Of a DNA stretch of 64,000 bases, positions 11,601 through 23,311 are shown in pieces. Source of the stretch: Petunia secreta (Eukaryota > Streptophyta > Magnoliopsida > Solanales > Solanaceae). Location: assembly GCA_029990175.1 (NCBI GenBank), contig JARKIP010000033.1:9362001-9426000 (forward strand), written 5' to 3'. Each line of letters opens with the position of its first letter. Positions within the stretch are counted from its first letter, which is position 1. The position numbers and the translations under genes are program-made. The notes beneath the pieces were generated by a model that was not told where the DNA came from, did no database searches, and saw only the letters and a program-made list of their open reading frames with translations.

Positions 11601-13588
11601 GAACCCTTGCTCGCCCTCGAGCAATCACAAATAACTTCCCAACCTAGGTAAAATAGGTCTGCCTATGACCATGGTTGATACCGACCATTGAACCAATGCA
11701 CACATGACTACTATGGATCCACAACATGCCAACAATTTACCAAAACCAAAAATGTGAGAACAACCACCCCAAAATAGCTCAAATGCACAAACTCAACTTA
11801 ATGCAACCATGCTCCCACAAAATCACACCTATCTACTCAACCAAGAAGCCACAACTTCACCTATCTCATGCAAACCATGTGCCCTCACCAAAATGAAGCA
11901 AGAGAGTGTCCCCCAAGTATCACACACAACCATGAATATCAAGAATAGAATGGGGACAATAGCACAGAAAGAATTCACTCACTCTCATGAAAAGCTCACA
12001 TGTCACACACAATGTACCATAGGCTTGCCCGTAGTGTAGGACTCCACTAATGTAAGCTCACTCCAATCGGGATTAACTAGGACTTTAGAAAGGTCGTAAT
12101 GTAGGCTAAGGAGCGGGTAGGATACATATGGTAATAATGACTACCTCCCTAAGCACTTTAATACATCACATTCAAATTAATCATCAATCTCATCAAGCCA
12201 CCCAAACCAACAACTTCTACACATACACCTTCTCACAAGTAGCATTTTTCATATAAGTACACACTAGCAAGGAATGGATATTCTTTTCTTTTTTTATTTC
12301 TTTTTCCACAATTTTTTCTTTTCAACTTTGCTATTTTTTTTCTTTTCTTTTTTCAATTTCATCCAACCTTGCCAATGCTTTTCACTACTTCACAAATTTT
12401 ACAATAATCCCTCTTCATTAGCTCCACTCAAAAACCTCCCAAAATCCAACCACAACTCCAATCAACTACACAATATTAATAAAGTGCTTAAGGAGTAAGG
12501 GCCAAAAGAGTCAATTTAGAACAAATGGGTAGGCTTGGGGCGTGGGTGCCAACTAAAAGGGTCAAATAAATCACAATAACAATTTTTTTTCCAAGGTATA
12601 TATGTAAAGGTAGGCAAATCAAAAGAAGGCCTTGTATCATTTCCCGACTAGAGCAAACCTAGGATTTCGCTTTGCACACACACGGGGCAAGTTCTATACA
12701 TTGATATGCAACATGGAATAAACAAGAATATGCCTCACACACACATTGCACATGATCCACACAAAAAGGCTCCATCAACAACTCTCAATCAAGCATCTAG
12801 AATGCAACTTGTGGAAATTTAAGCACTAATGCACAATGTTCACAATCAAGTCAAGCAAGCGGACTCAAGCATCTCAAGGGGGTCGTTCCATGTTTTTCCT
12901 AAGCATGCATCAAAATTAAAATTCAAGGACACAACAAATAGCACATGCAATCAAGTCCAAGTCCATCGGTATCAAACAAATCAAAGGCACCTAGCATTCT
13001 ACCTCTTTCCTTCGTCTAGGGTCATCTACAACTAACTATCCTAATCCTAAAAATAAAAAAACTACCCGGTTCAAAGGCCTCCCCGTGGAAAAGAACCGAG
13101 GTAATAAGAAAAACCACGGGGTGGATGACATGTACCACTAATAAAACTAAAAGGAAAATCTTTTTGGACTTTTTCATTGGTTTTCTAATTTTTTTTTTCA
13201 TATATTAAAGCAAGAAATGAATCAAAATAAAGTCAAGTGACAAAAGAAAAATCCTATGGTACATGCATCTTAACCTCAAAAATAGATAAAGGGTAGTTCC
13301 CCACCCCACACTTAAACTAAGCACTGTCCTCAGTGCTAAAAATAAGAAAGTGCAAGGTAAAGAAAACTTCCCTGAAGATTCTAGTCCTTGGTGCTAGCAT
13401 CCTCCAAGCTTCCATATAGTATGAGGTACTCAGACTTCCCTCATCAGGTTAACAATATTAGGTAAGGGTGAGGACACCCCACACTTAGCCTCGACATTAC
13501 ATGAACCTGCAATCCAAAAAAATCACCCAAAGTAATATACAACTATAAAAATAATAATAAAAATAAATAAAAGTAAAGCAAGCAAATT
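11601..13588. other. Long non-coding 3' region of the Athila-like element
   Basis: No coding signal is seen in 2 kb. The plus strand is C/A-rich with T-rich tracts around 12275-12360. A stretch near 12040-12175 (CCACTAATGTAAG followed by an ACTAGGACTTTAG block) resembles 18410-18530 of the second Athila-like element, so it is a family-level conserved 3' untranslated region rather than unique DNA. Confidence 0.6.
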
Positions 13589-13633
13589 GGGTTGCCTCCC
13601 AAGAAGCGCCTTAGTTAACGTCGTGGCACGACG
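13589..13633 (-). other. Conserved Athila post-coding motif
   Basis: The plus strand has GGGTTGCCTCCCAAGAAGCG followed by CGTCGTGGCACGACG. An almost identical block follows the integrase stop of the second Athila-like element at 23312-23355. It marks the end of the pol-equivalent region in both. Confidence 0.75.
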
Positions 13634-13645
13634 AAGACAACTTCT

Positions 13646-14640
13646 TCACTTTTTCCTCCACCTTGAACTAATGAATTGAATCCCCAACTTTGCCTCAAGC
13701 TTACGAATATGGTATTGGGGTGGTGGAAAAAATAAAAACGGACCAAGTAACCAGTGTCGCATTTTGCACTTCTTGGCCTTTAAATGAGGGATATCGTTTT
13801 GTCTCCTCAACATCACAAACTTTAAAATATAGGCACCTTGTTTCTCCTCCTTTGGTTTCAACATAGGCTCGGGTGGCTCAATTTTCATGTCACCATCCAA
13901 ACACAATGTTGAAAAATGATTGGAATGACGTCCAATGCGCTTCAATTCTAAAGTTGCATTACTTTTGACACCCTCACTTGCTCAAACACTAGAGTCCTCA
14001 AATATGATGTTTTCTATTTCCTCACTTGACTCTAGTGTAATTTTTTCAACCTTGGCATCATCAACTAATATTTGGTCGAATGGTAGGAATTCCACTTTTT
14101 GCTCCTCAAATTGGCTTCTAAGCTCTTCTATCTCAAATCTACTATTCACGACAACTGATAATTGGGCATCAGACACCTCAACCATATCACTCAAATTCTC
14201 CTCCAAGTCATGAATAGTCAAGCCAAATTCGTCGATCTCTTGCCTGAGCACAACCCTTTCTTCCATAAATTGCCTCGTCATATTTGTAAGTTCACTCCTG
14301 AAATCCCCATAAGCTTCTAAGAGTTTGGCTTGCTCCATTAGCCAAGTTTCGCTAACAACCTGCACTTTATCGCTCCTGTCAAACTCACAAACATCATTAG
14401 AATCATCACAAAAATTATTGGGGGAAGGAGCATGACACTTAGGACAATCATTCCACTGACCACCACACAATTTACAAAATTCCAATCAAAGGTCGTAGAA
14501 AATTCACATAACCAGTCTCGTAGGGTTGAAAGAGTTGGACAATTTTCCCACAAGTGGGTTCCTCCACAAAGTAGACAGAGATCATCAAAATCTGAGCAAC
14601 CATCATTCGACCAGTTTTCATTAAAAGATGCCATGGTAAC
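13646..14640 (-). pseudogene. Gag-like ORF with two Cys-knuckles and a coiled coil
   Basis: On the minus strand an ATG about 110 bases past the PBS opens a frame starting MASFNENW. It carries two knuckle-like motifs, CLLCGGTHLWENCP and CKLCGGQWNDCPKC, separated by about 35 residues and by a frameshift near 14480. The CX2CGGXHX4CP form matches the zinc knuckle of Athila Gag proteins. A long acidic, Glu/Leu-rich stretch (13982-14330) looks like a coiled coil. After a second frame break near 13960, a basic segment (13646-13945) ends beside the conserved CTCCCAAGAAGCGCC motif that follows integrase in the other Athila element here. The ORF may be a Gag knuckle fused by deletion to the integrase tail, or a protein specific to this family. 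I cannot decide between these. Confidence 0.6.
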
Positions 14641-14726
14641 AAACAACACAATAATAAACTAAACAAAAATTAAACCTGAATAGAAAATAAGTAATCGTTC
14701 AAAAAGAAATCAGTCAATTATTTAGT

Positions 14727-14741
14727 CCCCGGCAACGGCGC
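14727..14741 (-). other. Primer-binding site, tRNA-Asp type (degenerate)
   Basis: The minus strand reads GCGCCGTTGCCGGGG a few bases after the 5' LTR. It matches the complement of the 3' end of plant tRNA-Asp (TGGCGCCGTTGCCGGGGA), the PBS typical of Athila elements, with the first bases altered. Confidence 0.8.
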
Positions 14742-15580
14742 AAAAAACTTGTTGCTCCCAACGCACACACAAGCATACGCGGTCGACAAGTAATAAAGTG
14801 ATAAGTAGAGTATCGTTCCCACGAGGACTATTCAGACTGAATTCTAGCAAACAATTTCCTAAGAACTATTCGGGGATCATTTTCCAATGGTTGAGGTTTT
14901 ACTAACTAAATGCAGTAATTAAAACAAGGAATTGAGATCAAGTAACAGAGCAAATTCTAAGTTGTTATCAATAAAAGATGATGGTCCCGGGTCAGAGTTA
15001 CGAACAATCCGGTTGAGTTTTCCAGGTTATTCTACTTCTTGATTTTCTAGATTGCTAACTACAGGTTAAATGTACCCATAAAAACCTTTCGATTCTTCAC
15101 GGTCTATGCAGGCTACTCCAATCTCTATATGTCTATGGATTGAATCACGGGCACGCATTAACGAATTATGTAATGAGTTAAACTAGGCGAGCAAGTATAT
15201 GTCTATCCTACTCACAAATTGGTTCCCCGATGCCCGGGTTCACAAACTAGTCCTATTCTTTCTTATTACGTAATTAAATTTCCTCTTTCGAGTTCAATCT
15301 AAAAACCATAGATAGTGTTCAATTATCAGGCCTCAATAATCAAACAATTATGATCAAGAAAGAATAAACAATCCATAATGGTAAATCAATATATAGAAAT
15401 CAACTTTCAAACATCAACATTCATGTATTTACTCTAACCCTAGAACGAACAAACTATAGAATTAAAGAGAAGAATAAGAGAAAGAGAGAAAGAACTTGTG
15501 TAGAAGACATCTAGGGCTCCTCCCCTTTCCTCCAAAACTTGCTCCCAAGTCTGAACTCCCATCAAAAACTAAGTAAAAGA

Positions 15581-15590
15581 GTATTTATAG
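15581..15590 (-). promoter_or_regulatory. Candidate TATA box in the 5' LTR
   Basis: The minus strand reads CTATAAATAC. The matching site in the 3' LTR (11104-11113) reads CTACAAATAC, a one-base change that damages the motif. The motif and its position are the only support. Confidence 0.45.
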
Positions 15591-15658
15591 GGTTTACAAA
15601 CACCTAGTAATAAGTTAGACCCAATCCTAGACGAAATAGGAAGTGAAAAACCGCACAC

Positions 15659-15812
15659 GGGGCGCTATAACGGGCGCCCCGCGCCTCGGAACGCGCTGGG
15701 ACAACCAGTAACGTCAGATTTTGGGCGCTTTTGGGGGCGCCCCACGTGGGTTATAGCGCTGGGGCACTGGGCGCTATAACTGGCGCCCCACGTGCCCCAC
15801 AGCGCCCAGCCA
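15659..15812. repeat. GC-rich palindromic block in the 5' LTR
   Basis: Second copy of the island at 11183-11335, with the same hairpin-forming GGGGCGC...GCGCCCC arrangements. In element sense it lies upstream of the candidate TATA box, within U3. Confidence 0.85.
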
Positions 15813-16063
15813 AACTGCTCCTTCCTTGCTCCGAAATCTCGCTCGTGTCGTGCTCTCGTGTGCTCAATCCAATCCTCAATCATCCTTCAATCAATTCTTG
15901 ATAAATCAAGCACCTTAAAGCTCCAAATACACCGCGTAACAACCTACACACGCACAACATAAACTCAGTGTAAAACCACATTTACAAACTATAAAACGAG
16001 TGCAAAACAAGCTCAAATATGCGGAAATATTAAGGAAATATAGGCATAAAATGCCAAACATCA

Positions 16064-16561
16064 CCAAGCATGCCAGTAACAAATATAATATGTATCGACT
16101 TCTTGGATATTTTTCTTGAGTTTAAGTGCTAAAGTTTATTATTTGCAAATAAATATTGCCAAAAAGGTATTTTCCAATAGTGAAGTTCAATGTTCGCAAA
16201 TATTGAGATAATATTTATGTCAAAACCGACCTTTAATAGCCTATTCAGTATACCCTATTTTTATTTTTTGCATCATATTCATAAATTTCTGCCTGATGAC
16301 TGTTGCAGATAAACTGACTGGCAACACTGATCAGCCTCTTGAAGATATGGGGACACTGCTCTTCATCTCATATGCTTGTAGGCCATCTGCCTTATGTGCA
16401 GGTTGGTGCACTTGTGAATGGCTATTTTTATTTCATGAATTCACCAAATCCCACCCACCCCCACCTCCTACTCCACCCACCTCTACTACCCCACATCATC
16501 CCCCTGCACTCACACACGTCCCGCAGCTCATCCCCCTCCCTAACGCACTCCACCTCCTACC
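16064..16561. other. Spacer with the 5' scrap of the NLR pseudogene and a C-rich tract
   Basis: Bases 16069-16110 on the minus strand read IIFVTGM and join the P-loop across the Athila-like insertion, so the NLR began further right, but nothing upstream of the P-loop is recognisable. On the plus strand about 16300-16400 there is a TTGCAG followed by an open stretch (DKLTGNTDQPLEDMG). It could be an old exon but I do not recognise it. Bases 16445-16560 are a C-rich low-complexity tract. Confidence 0.5.
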
Positions 16562-17946
16562 TGGTCTTCGCTCAATCCTGCACCTTTAATGGTGAGGGGC
16601 GGTCGTCAAAGTATAATACCCGATGTTAGTCGGGATCGATTTCCCCAGGAAACTAGCTTGTCAAGTAAGAGAGTCACAAGTAGAAATTCAAACGAAGTTT
16701 AATATTGAGTCCTAGAAATGGAGTTTGTTTAAAATAACACTACTATTAGCTACAAAGCATACAAATTAAGCAAGTAAGTTGAATTGATATTATGAGACTA
16801 GGGATGTAAACAACTAATAGTGATTTCTGACCAACGGGTAATTTCACTTCACTTTCCCAACACAAATATAATTATGGTCGAGTCTTCCTATTGTGATCTC
16901 TAGAATCCTTCCGGCCTAGAAGAGATCTTCACAACCCTCGTCAAAGCCTTAGTTGAATGCTCGAAGCACTACTCAATGACCCGAGGAAAGGAGACCTCTT
17001 TCGAGCGTAACTCCTTTTAGATGGGTTAGTCTATCTAAATAGCCTATAAACCCAAATCCTCGCCAACTCCACTATTCTATACTAGTTAATCTCTTCCGAG
17101 TCTTTAACTAGCAAAGTAGACAAGAAATACCGAATATCAATGATCTTGGAATGTTTATGTTATTGTAATGGGGAGTTGGACAATTGATACTTATGTTATA
17201 GTTAGTGAAATGGGACAACACCCATTGATTTTCGATCACTACAGCATATTTAAACCCCTAGTTATAAATTGAGCTACTCATAACTAGGGTTTGAATCAAG
17301 GCAATCAAAATGCAACAATATAATGAAACTAGTTCAAACATAGATATTAGATTGATATATGGATTAAGATTCAAGGATACAAGTTTAGAAGCTTATAAAA
17401 TGATGTTAAGACATCTACTTGGCTCCCAAAATTGCCTTATATTGAGTACAAAACGTAATGTGGAATGTGTCCTTAAAAACCCTAGCTTGTGTTTTTCATA
17501 CAAGGCAAAATTTTCAGCCACAAAGGTCGAGGCGGTCCGCCCAAACATGGGGGCAGTCAGCCCCAGACATTCCAAACTCTCTGAAGTTTTGGGGCGCTCC
17601 ACCCTGTTACAGGGGGGGGGGGCGCCCGTCTTGCAATTCTTCTTGTAGGTGCTCCACCCTGTCACAGAGGCGGGCGCCTCTTGCTCTTTTCCCTTTTTCG
17701 ATTCTCTGTTCCGCCCTCAGGTGGGCTGCCTAGTCTCGAAGCAGGGTGTCTCTCTTGTAACTTCTCGAACTTCACACTTTGGCTCCATTTCTCGCGCTTT
17801 TGCTTCAATCTTCAACTAGTATTCATGTGATATCATTATAACCTAAAACTAAGCAATTCACGACGTTAATTACACCAAATGTTGCTTTTGGATTCAAAGA
17901 CAAAAGCTTAAAGTTGTCTTTAAGTTGGTAAAATACCAACTTATCA
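16562..17946 (-). repeat. 3' LTR of the env-bearing Athila-like element
   Basis: 1385 bp. It is bounded in element sense by the purine tract at 17947-17960 and by CTACC. It carries the same terminal hairpin (17925-17943) and a GGCGGTCCGCC palindrome at 17531-17541. Confidence 0.9.
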
Positions 17947-17960
17947 ACTCTCCCAAACTT
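17947..17960 (-). other. Polypurine tract of the env-bearing element
   Basis: The minus strand reads AAGTTTGGGAGAGT directly before the LTR start TGATAAGTTGG. Confidence 0.75.
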
Positions 17961-19617
17961 AAGTCTTTGTTTGTCTTCAAGCAACTCAAAATCAACGAGA
18001 CCAAGGGATGTTCCATTTTAAGCTTGACACCAAGGCATGTTCCACATTTCAAACTTCATAAAAAATATTTTTATATTAATGAATTAGTTGGTACTAACTA
18101 GCCACACATACTAATATGAACAATTGACAAGCAACTATGCACTTTACTCGGACTATGGCGAAAGGAAACTCACGAGCCTTTAAGAGTTATTTCACGGTTA
18201 TCAGCTTGCTTTGATTGTTCATGAGCCTCAATATGCATTCAAGCCCCTCGCTCAAAAGTTACTTGCTTCCTCACAAAAAATAATGGAGTCCTTCACTCAC
18301 AAAATATTTTAACATAAAAATTGGACTCCAAGAATTTGAACTCTCACTCTCACAAGAAAATGCTCATGTGTACCTCTCAAAAATTTAAAGACTTGCTCTT
18401 CTTCTACTTCTCCACTAATATAGGGCCACTTGACTAGAGATCAATTAGGACTTGATATGGTTGTAATATAGACTTTTGGTCTAAGGTGTGGTAGATTTGG
18501 CTAAATAGTGACTTATACCTCCATAGCACCACATCATCTTACTTTTTTTTGTGCAACTTTACTTTTCTTTTCATTCAGGCTCATTCTACCTTTCTTTTGA
18601 AGACTGTGCTAATTAATTCCTTCTTTATTCAACACTTTTCTCTTCTTCTTTTTTTTTTTTTTTTTTTTTTTTTACATTTCCTTTCTTTTGTTTCTCTTTT
18701 TCTATTTTCTTTTTTCTTTTATGAACTTCAATTTGATATTCACAATGGGATTCCAACCTTTTTCCACCCCCCAAACTTAAGTTTTAACCTAAGTTGCACG
18801 TTTTTCAATGCACATGGAGGATAGGGTAAAAAAGAGGGTTGGTGCCTCAGCACACAAGAATTGGCTCGGTTTATAATTTTAGTGGCTGCCAAATATAAGG
18901 TTAAGGCTTAGAGGGGCTAACTAGGATAAATACGTACGGGTAGGCCATTTAGGATAGTAGCGGTCCAAAGAAAGCCTAAAATCATGTGTCAAGTCAAGTT
19001 TCACCTAGGATTTCGTCTCAAATTACATTAAGGGCAAGTTCCAAACTTTCAAGTCACACACACAAGCTTATTATTCAAGAGCTCACCACACACGCAAGTA
19101 ATCTTCCAAGTTCAAAGTCTAAACACACACTAAGGACACTCACTCACAAAGCATATAATGGTTCAAAACGACACAATTAAGTTAACTAGAGAACCTCGTG
19201 GTCTACAACTCATGCCATGCCACTCAAAGCACACATTCACTTGTCAAAGTTGCCATAAAAATAATGTAACAATAGGTAGTACTACATAATCCATTAATAT
19301 ATTTTCAAAAGATTTTGTGTACAAACTTGGTTCAAAATGAACCTCCGGAAAGAACCAAGTGAAGAAAATCGGAAGCTTATTTAAAACTAAAAAATAACTT
19401 TGGAACATAGCAAAGAAGACAAGTTAAAACATAGCTTATACATCAAAAATGGTCCGAATGTATACATGGACATTATAAGCAGAAGTACTATCACTATCCA
19501 AAGATATATATACACGTTCGAACCCCTCCCCCAGCTAAAGACTCTAGCATCGTCCCCGCATGCTAAGTATAGTAAAGTAAAGTACAAAAAGGGGTAGAAA
19601 GGGGACTCCCTGGATTC
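17961..19617. other. Long 3' untranslated region of the env-bearing element
   Basis: No reading frame with recognisable content. It holds a T-rich tract including a poly-T run at 18649-18673 and a block near 18410-18530 similar to the corresponding region of the other Athila-like element (12040-12175). Confidence 0.6.
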
Positions 19618-21535
19618 TCAAGCAATGCCCTTCCCTTTGCCCTCCACAGGGGCTAGGGGGGCACAACTGGTGGTGTCTTTCGCTCCTCCTCTGCTCGAAG
19701 TGCTAGATAGACAACTGTGTGGCATCTCAACCTGGTCCTCCTCGGGCAAGAGAGTGAGGTCATCCGTAGGACTCAAGGAAACATCATCATCATCAACATC
19801 AAAGTCCATGGCCTGGGTAGCTACCACATCCCGTCTCAAGTCCTCGGCCTCTATCTCCTAGGCTTTGTTGGAGTGTTTACCAGAGCCTTGGAACTAGAGG
19901 GGCCGACCACAATAGAAGGAGCCGGTAATAAAGCTGAAGAAGATGGACAGCTAGGAGGAGCTGTTGGTATACCTGTAAGTGGGAGTTGTGGGCCAAGAGG
20001 TACAACATGGACCTGCTGCTTGGTCCGGATGGGAGCTTTCTTCTGTGTATCTAGCAAACCTGGTGGTATCTTGACGCCTGTACTAAGCTTATGATCCATG
20101 GCAACATAGTATGCAGTGAGCTCCCGAATGGCTCCCCTCATGTCCTCAATATATGTCTGTGTGCTCTCAACTACCTTGGTGTGCCGCTCAATGACCCTGG
20201 TGTGCTCCCCAAGGGCTTTTGTGTTGCTCTCAAGGAGACAGTGTGTGCAGTCAAAGCAAGGAACATCTCGGAAAATTGCTCCATAGAGACAGCTGGTGGA
20301 GGAGGGGGTAGTGGCTGGACTGGTAGGAAGTTGGAAATGAGATTCCTGATCTCATCCAACTTAGCAGTAAAATCATGCACTTCCTGAGGCAGTCTCTCAA
20401 GTATAACAATAGGCTCAGACTCGAGCTGAGAGCGCCCAGACTCGGGCTGGGGAGGTACTGCCTCAGAAATAGAAGGTACATCAGATGAAGAAGGGGGAAT
20501 ACCTGAGGAAGATGGTGGAGGAGTGTCCTTGACAGCATAAAAACTGAACTTGGATACTACCTCGGAGAGGAAATCATGTGGGTAAGCCTCACAACCCTTC
20601 TTTGTCAAGTACTCCGTCAATGTATGCGGGTATGGAAAGTTGTCTGTCTCAGAATGTGCCACTTCTACCATCTGCTTAACCATCTCTAATCCCAAATTGA
20701 CCTTGATACCGGTCATCAAACAGCCGATCATCACAGCCCTCTTCAAAGTGATTTTTTTGTCTTGTTTGGTCGGCCTGATTCTCGAAATAATGATGTAGTG
20801 CCACCCTTTTGCCTAAAAACTGAGGTACTTCCTCCTAATTTATACTCCATTCTGCCTCCAATGCAGATTTAGCTCTCTACCGAAGATTGGCACCAACCAT
20901 GCCCTTTGCTTAGCCTCAGACATATTCAATTTTTCCACGTGTCGTGTCGGGGAGAAGTTTTTCATATGGAAGTATTCTTGTATTTCTCTTGCGGACACAT
21001 CAACATATTTCCCTCGACAATAAATAATGTAATCACCTTCTTTGTTGGCGGCCAAGTTAGCATAGAACTCGGAAACCATGTCTACATTTGCTAGTGGCAA
21101 TGACCTCCTCAACAACCTGTTCCACCCCGTCTTTTGGAACCTTGCATAGATCTCTGAATTTTTCTTCTCTGTATCCTTTATCCCAATGACCCGCTCCGGT
21201 GTGACATGCTAGTGCAGAACTTTTTGTGGAAAATCTGGCAAGCAGCTTTTGATATTAACAAGGCTCTCCAACCCTCTAGCAAGTCATCATCATCTGAGGA
21301 CTCGTTCTCTTGAACTTGGAGGTATTCATTGTCATTTGCGTCATCACCCCACTTCTCTCTTGAGTCGGCTCAGCTTCCCTTGGTTCCTGTTGTTGAGCTT
21401 ATGAGGATAAGGCTTCCTGTTTCTATTTCTTTCTTGTCTTGTCAAGTTAGCCTAGGGTTCATCATCTTGGGGGTCATCATCAGGAAGGGGTGGTGGTATC
21501 TGCGGTTGTTTCCTCTTATTTCCTTGCTTTGTCAT
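19618..21535 (-). pseudogene. Env-position ORF with plant-transposon-protein domain
   Basis: The minus-strand ATG at 21533-21535 opens MTKQGNKRKQPQ, just after a TGATTGCAG acceptor-like site. After a stop-rich stretch the frame 20840-21115 carries a domain (SEFYANLAANKEGDYIIY, RGKYVDVSAREIQEYF) that I associate with the putative plant transposon protein domain found downstream of pol in Athila elements. Bases 20171-20746 continue it (GCLMTGIKVNLGLEMVKQM), followed by a Pro/Ser-rich region. Further frame breaks lead through 19851-20141 to an acidic tail ending at 19618. No signal peptide or membrane helix is seen, so an envelope function is not supported by this sequence. The ORF is a pseudogene with several frameshifts. 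Confidence 0.65.
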
Positions 21536-21993
21536 AGTGCCTGCAATCACATAACACAATTGTTAGTAATAGGTGGCAATGGAAAAATTTAAGCCAAAAC
21601 AAAAGTGAAGTTAATGGTCAAGAACAGGGGGCGGTCCGCCCATAGCCAGGGGTGGCCGCCCTTAAAATGTAGCAGTTCAGTATTTTCACAAGGCGGTCCG
21701 CCCTTATCACTGGGGCGGTGGCCTCTGACTCAGGATTTCCAAAAATAATGTACAGGGCCTTACTTTGTCATAGTGCCTGCAATCACATAACACAATTGTT
21801 AGTAATAGGTGGCAATTGAAAAATTTAAGCCAAAACAAAAGTGAAGTTAATGGTCAAGAACAGGGGGCGGTCTGCCCATAGCCAGGGGTGGCCGCCCTTA
21901 AAATGTAGCAGTTCAGTATCTTCACAGGGCGGTCCGCCCTTATCACTGGGGCGGTGGCCTCTGACTGAAGATTTCCAAAAACAATGTACAGGG
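21522..21993. repeat. 236-bp tandem duplication over the env-ORF start
   Basis: Two adjacent copies (about 21522-21757 and 21758-21993) match almost base for base. Each contains the acceptor-like TGATTGCAG, the ATG of the env-position ORF and two GGCGGTCCGCC palindromes (one reads GGCGGTCTGCC). In the outer copy the ATG is followed within three codons by a stop. Confidence 0.9.
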
Positions 21994-23311
21994 TAGTCGC
22001 CCTACACCATAGGCGGTCCACCCTAAAAGTACTACATTTATTGTTCATCCCCTTTCAAGCTTTAAAACACTATAATTTCACTACCCACTCTTGTATTACG
22101 CCTACGCACCCTCTCTTTTCTTGAATCACGATTCAAACAGCCACCACAATACAACATAGCACCAAGACCTATTTAGCATCAATTCCAATCATGAATTTTT
22201 TGGCTTTCAACTGGTACTTCAACCAAGGTGTGTAATTGGCATCAATTCATGACGCTCATTATGCACAAACTTGAAGGATTTTCAAGCACTTTTACAAACG
22301 AATTATCCAGCAAGGCTCTAAACATGCTCACACAATCAAAACTACTACTCTCAATTTATGGTATCAATTTCAAGCAACAAACTATGGAAAAGTCAAGCAA
22401 AGGTTGCAAGGTTCAAGCATCCTAACCATGTTCAAACCATTCAACAAGCATACAAGTTCATAACTTTAAGCAATTTTCAAGAATTCTAGCTTTCCCAAAT
22501 TAATGGTTTGACAAACTTGAGCATTCAAAGCATTACAATGGCATTCCCCAATTCCAAATAATTTAATCAACTAATTTTTAGGGAATTCAAATCATGGGTT
22601 CCAAATTTCACCAAAATCCCTAATTTTCACATCAAGAACCCTAGCTTATCTACACTAATTCAATTTAACAATGGAGTATTATAATAACAAGGAACAATTA
22701 GAGACTAGTTTTACTATTATTCCCTATTCTAATCCTAAGAAACATTGTTTCATTAATGAAAATAAAATCAAAGCAAAAGTGGAAGAGATTCATGAACATA
22801 CCCGAAATAATGAAGTAGTGATTGTGGAGTGATTTGTGTGCGTTATTGATGGATGAAAGTGATTTTTATGGAATGGGGTATGATTTTTGGGTTTTGGGTG
22901 AAGTGGGGTGTTGAAATTGTTTTTTAAAGAGGAATGAGAGCAAGAGGCGTTTTAAGTGTGTGGGGGTGGGTTGACCTGTTGGGGCGGTCGTCTCATGCTT
23001 GGGGCGGTCCGCCTCAACCCCATTTTTCTCTCTTTTTTTTTAATATATACGCACACACAAAACATAAGCTTACCTGGGGGCGGTCCACCTATATAGTTGG
23101 GGCGGTCCGCCCCTACTCTATACTTGGCCGAATTTTGCATTTTTCAAAATTTCCAATTCTCTGAACATCTTGGCGCGCCCCGCCTTAGTATAGATTCGGT
23201 CGCCTTCCTTTGCTTCCTATTTTTCTTGGCCTTTTTTCATCACTTTACAACTCTCGCGCTCACCGACACTTAGATACCTACAAAAATAGAAACTAATTAC
23301 ACTAAAAACTT
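21994..23311. other. Non-coding spacer between integrase and env-position ORF
   Basis: No coding signal. The left part is AT-rich, while 22975-23185 has a run of GC-rich motifs (GGGGCGGTCCGCC at 23001 and 23099 and a variant at 23077). By analogy with Athila elements this spacer would be an intron-like leader for the env-position ORF. Confidence 0.55.

Larger units (their letters stand above)
10274..16063 (-). mobile_element. Non-autonomous Athila-like Ty3 LTR retrotransposon
   Basis: Direct LTRs of 1314 bp each (10274-11587 and 14750-16063) flank a 3.2-kb interior, and the target duplication CCAAG is perfect (10269-10273 and 16064-16068). On the minus strand the LTR runs TGATGTTTGGC to GGAGCAACA. 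The PBS is of the tRNA-Asp type used by Athila relatives and the purine tract is AAGTGTGGGGTGG. Inside, the only coding trace is a short Cys-rich, coiled-coil gag-like ORF and its C-terminal continuation; there is no RT, RNase H or integrase. Removing the element and one CCAAG copy restores the codons GMLGLGK of the NLR P-loop, so the insertion point is certain. Confidence 0.95.
14750..16063 (-). repeat. 5' LTR of the Athila-like element (10.3-16.1 kb)
   Basis: 1314-bp direct repeat of 10274-11587 with roughly 20 visible differences. In element sense it is upstream of the PBS. It contains a GC-rich palindromic block (15659-15812) and a candidate TATA box. Confidence 0.95.

Noticed and set aside
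12274..12498. Phe-rich frames at 12274-12498 and 18549-18824
   Set aside because: They translate T-rich low-complexity tracts in 3' untranslated regions of the two Athila-like elements.
16296..16629. 97- and 96-residue plus-strand frames with a Pro/His-rich tail
   Set aside because: Most of their length is the C-rich low-complexity tract and part of an LTR. Only the short start could be an old exon, and I cannot identify it.
19618..21535. True retroviral-type envelope gene
   Set aside because: The ORF sits in the env position but shows no signal peptide, transmembrane helix or furin-like site. Only the position supports the env label.
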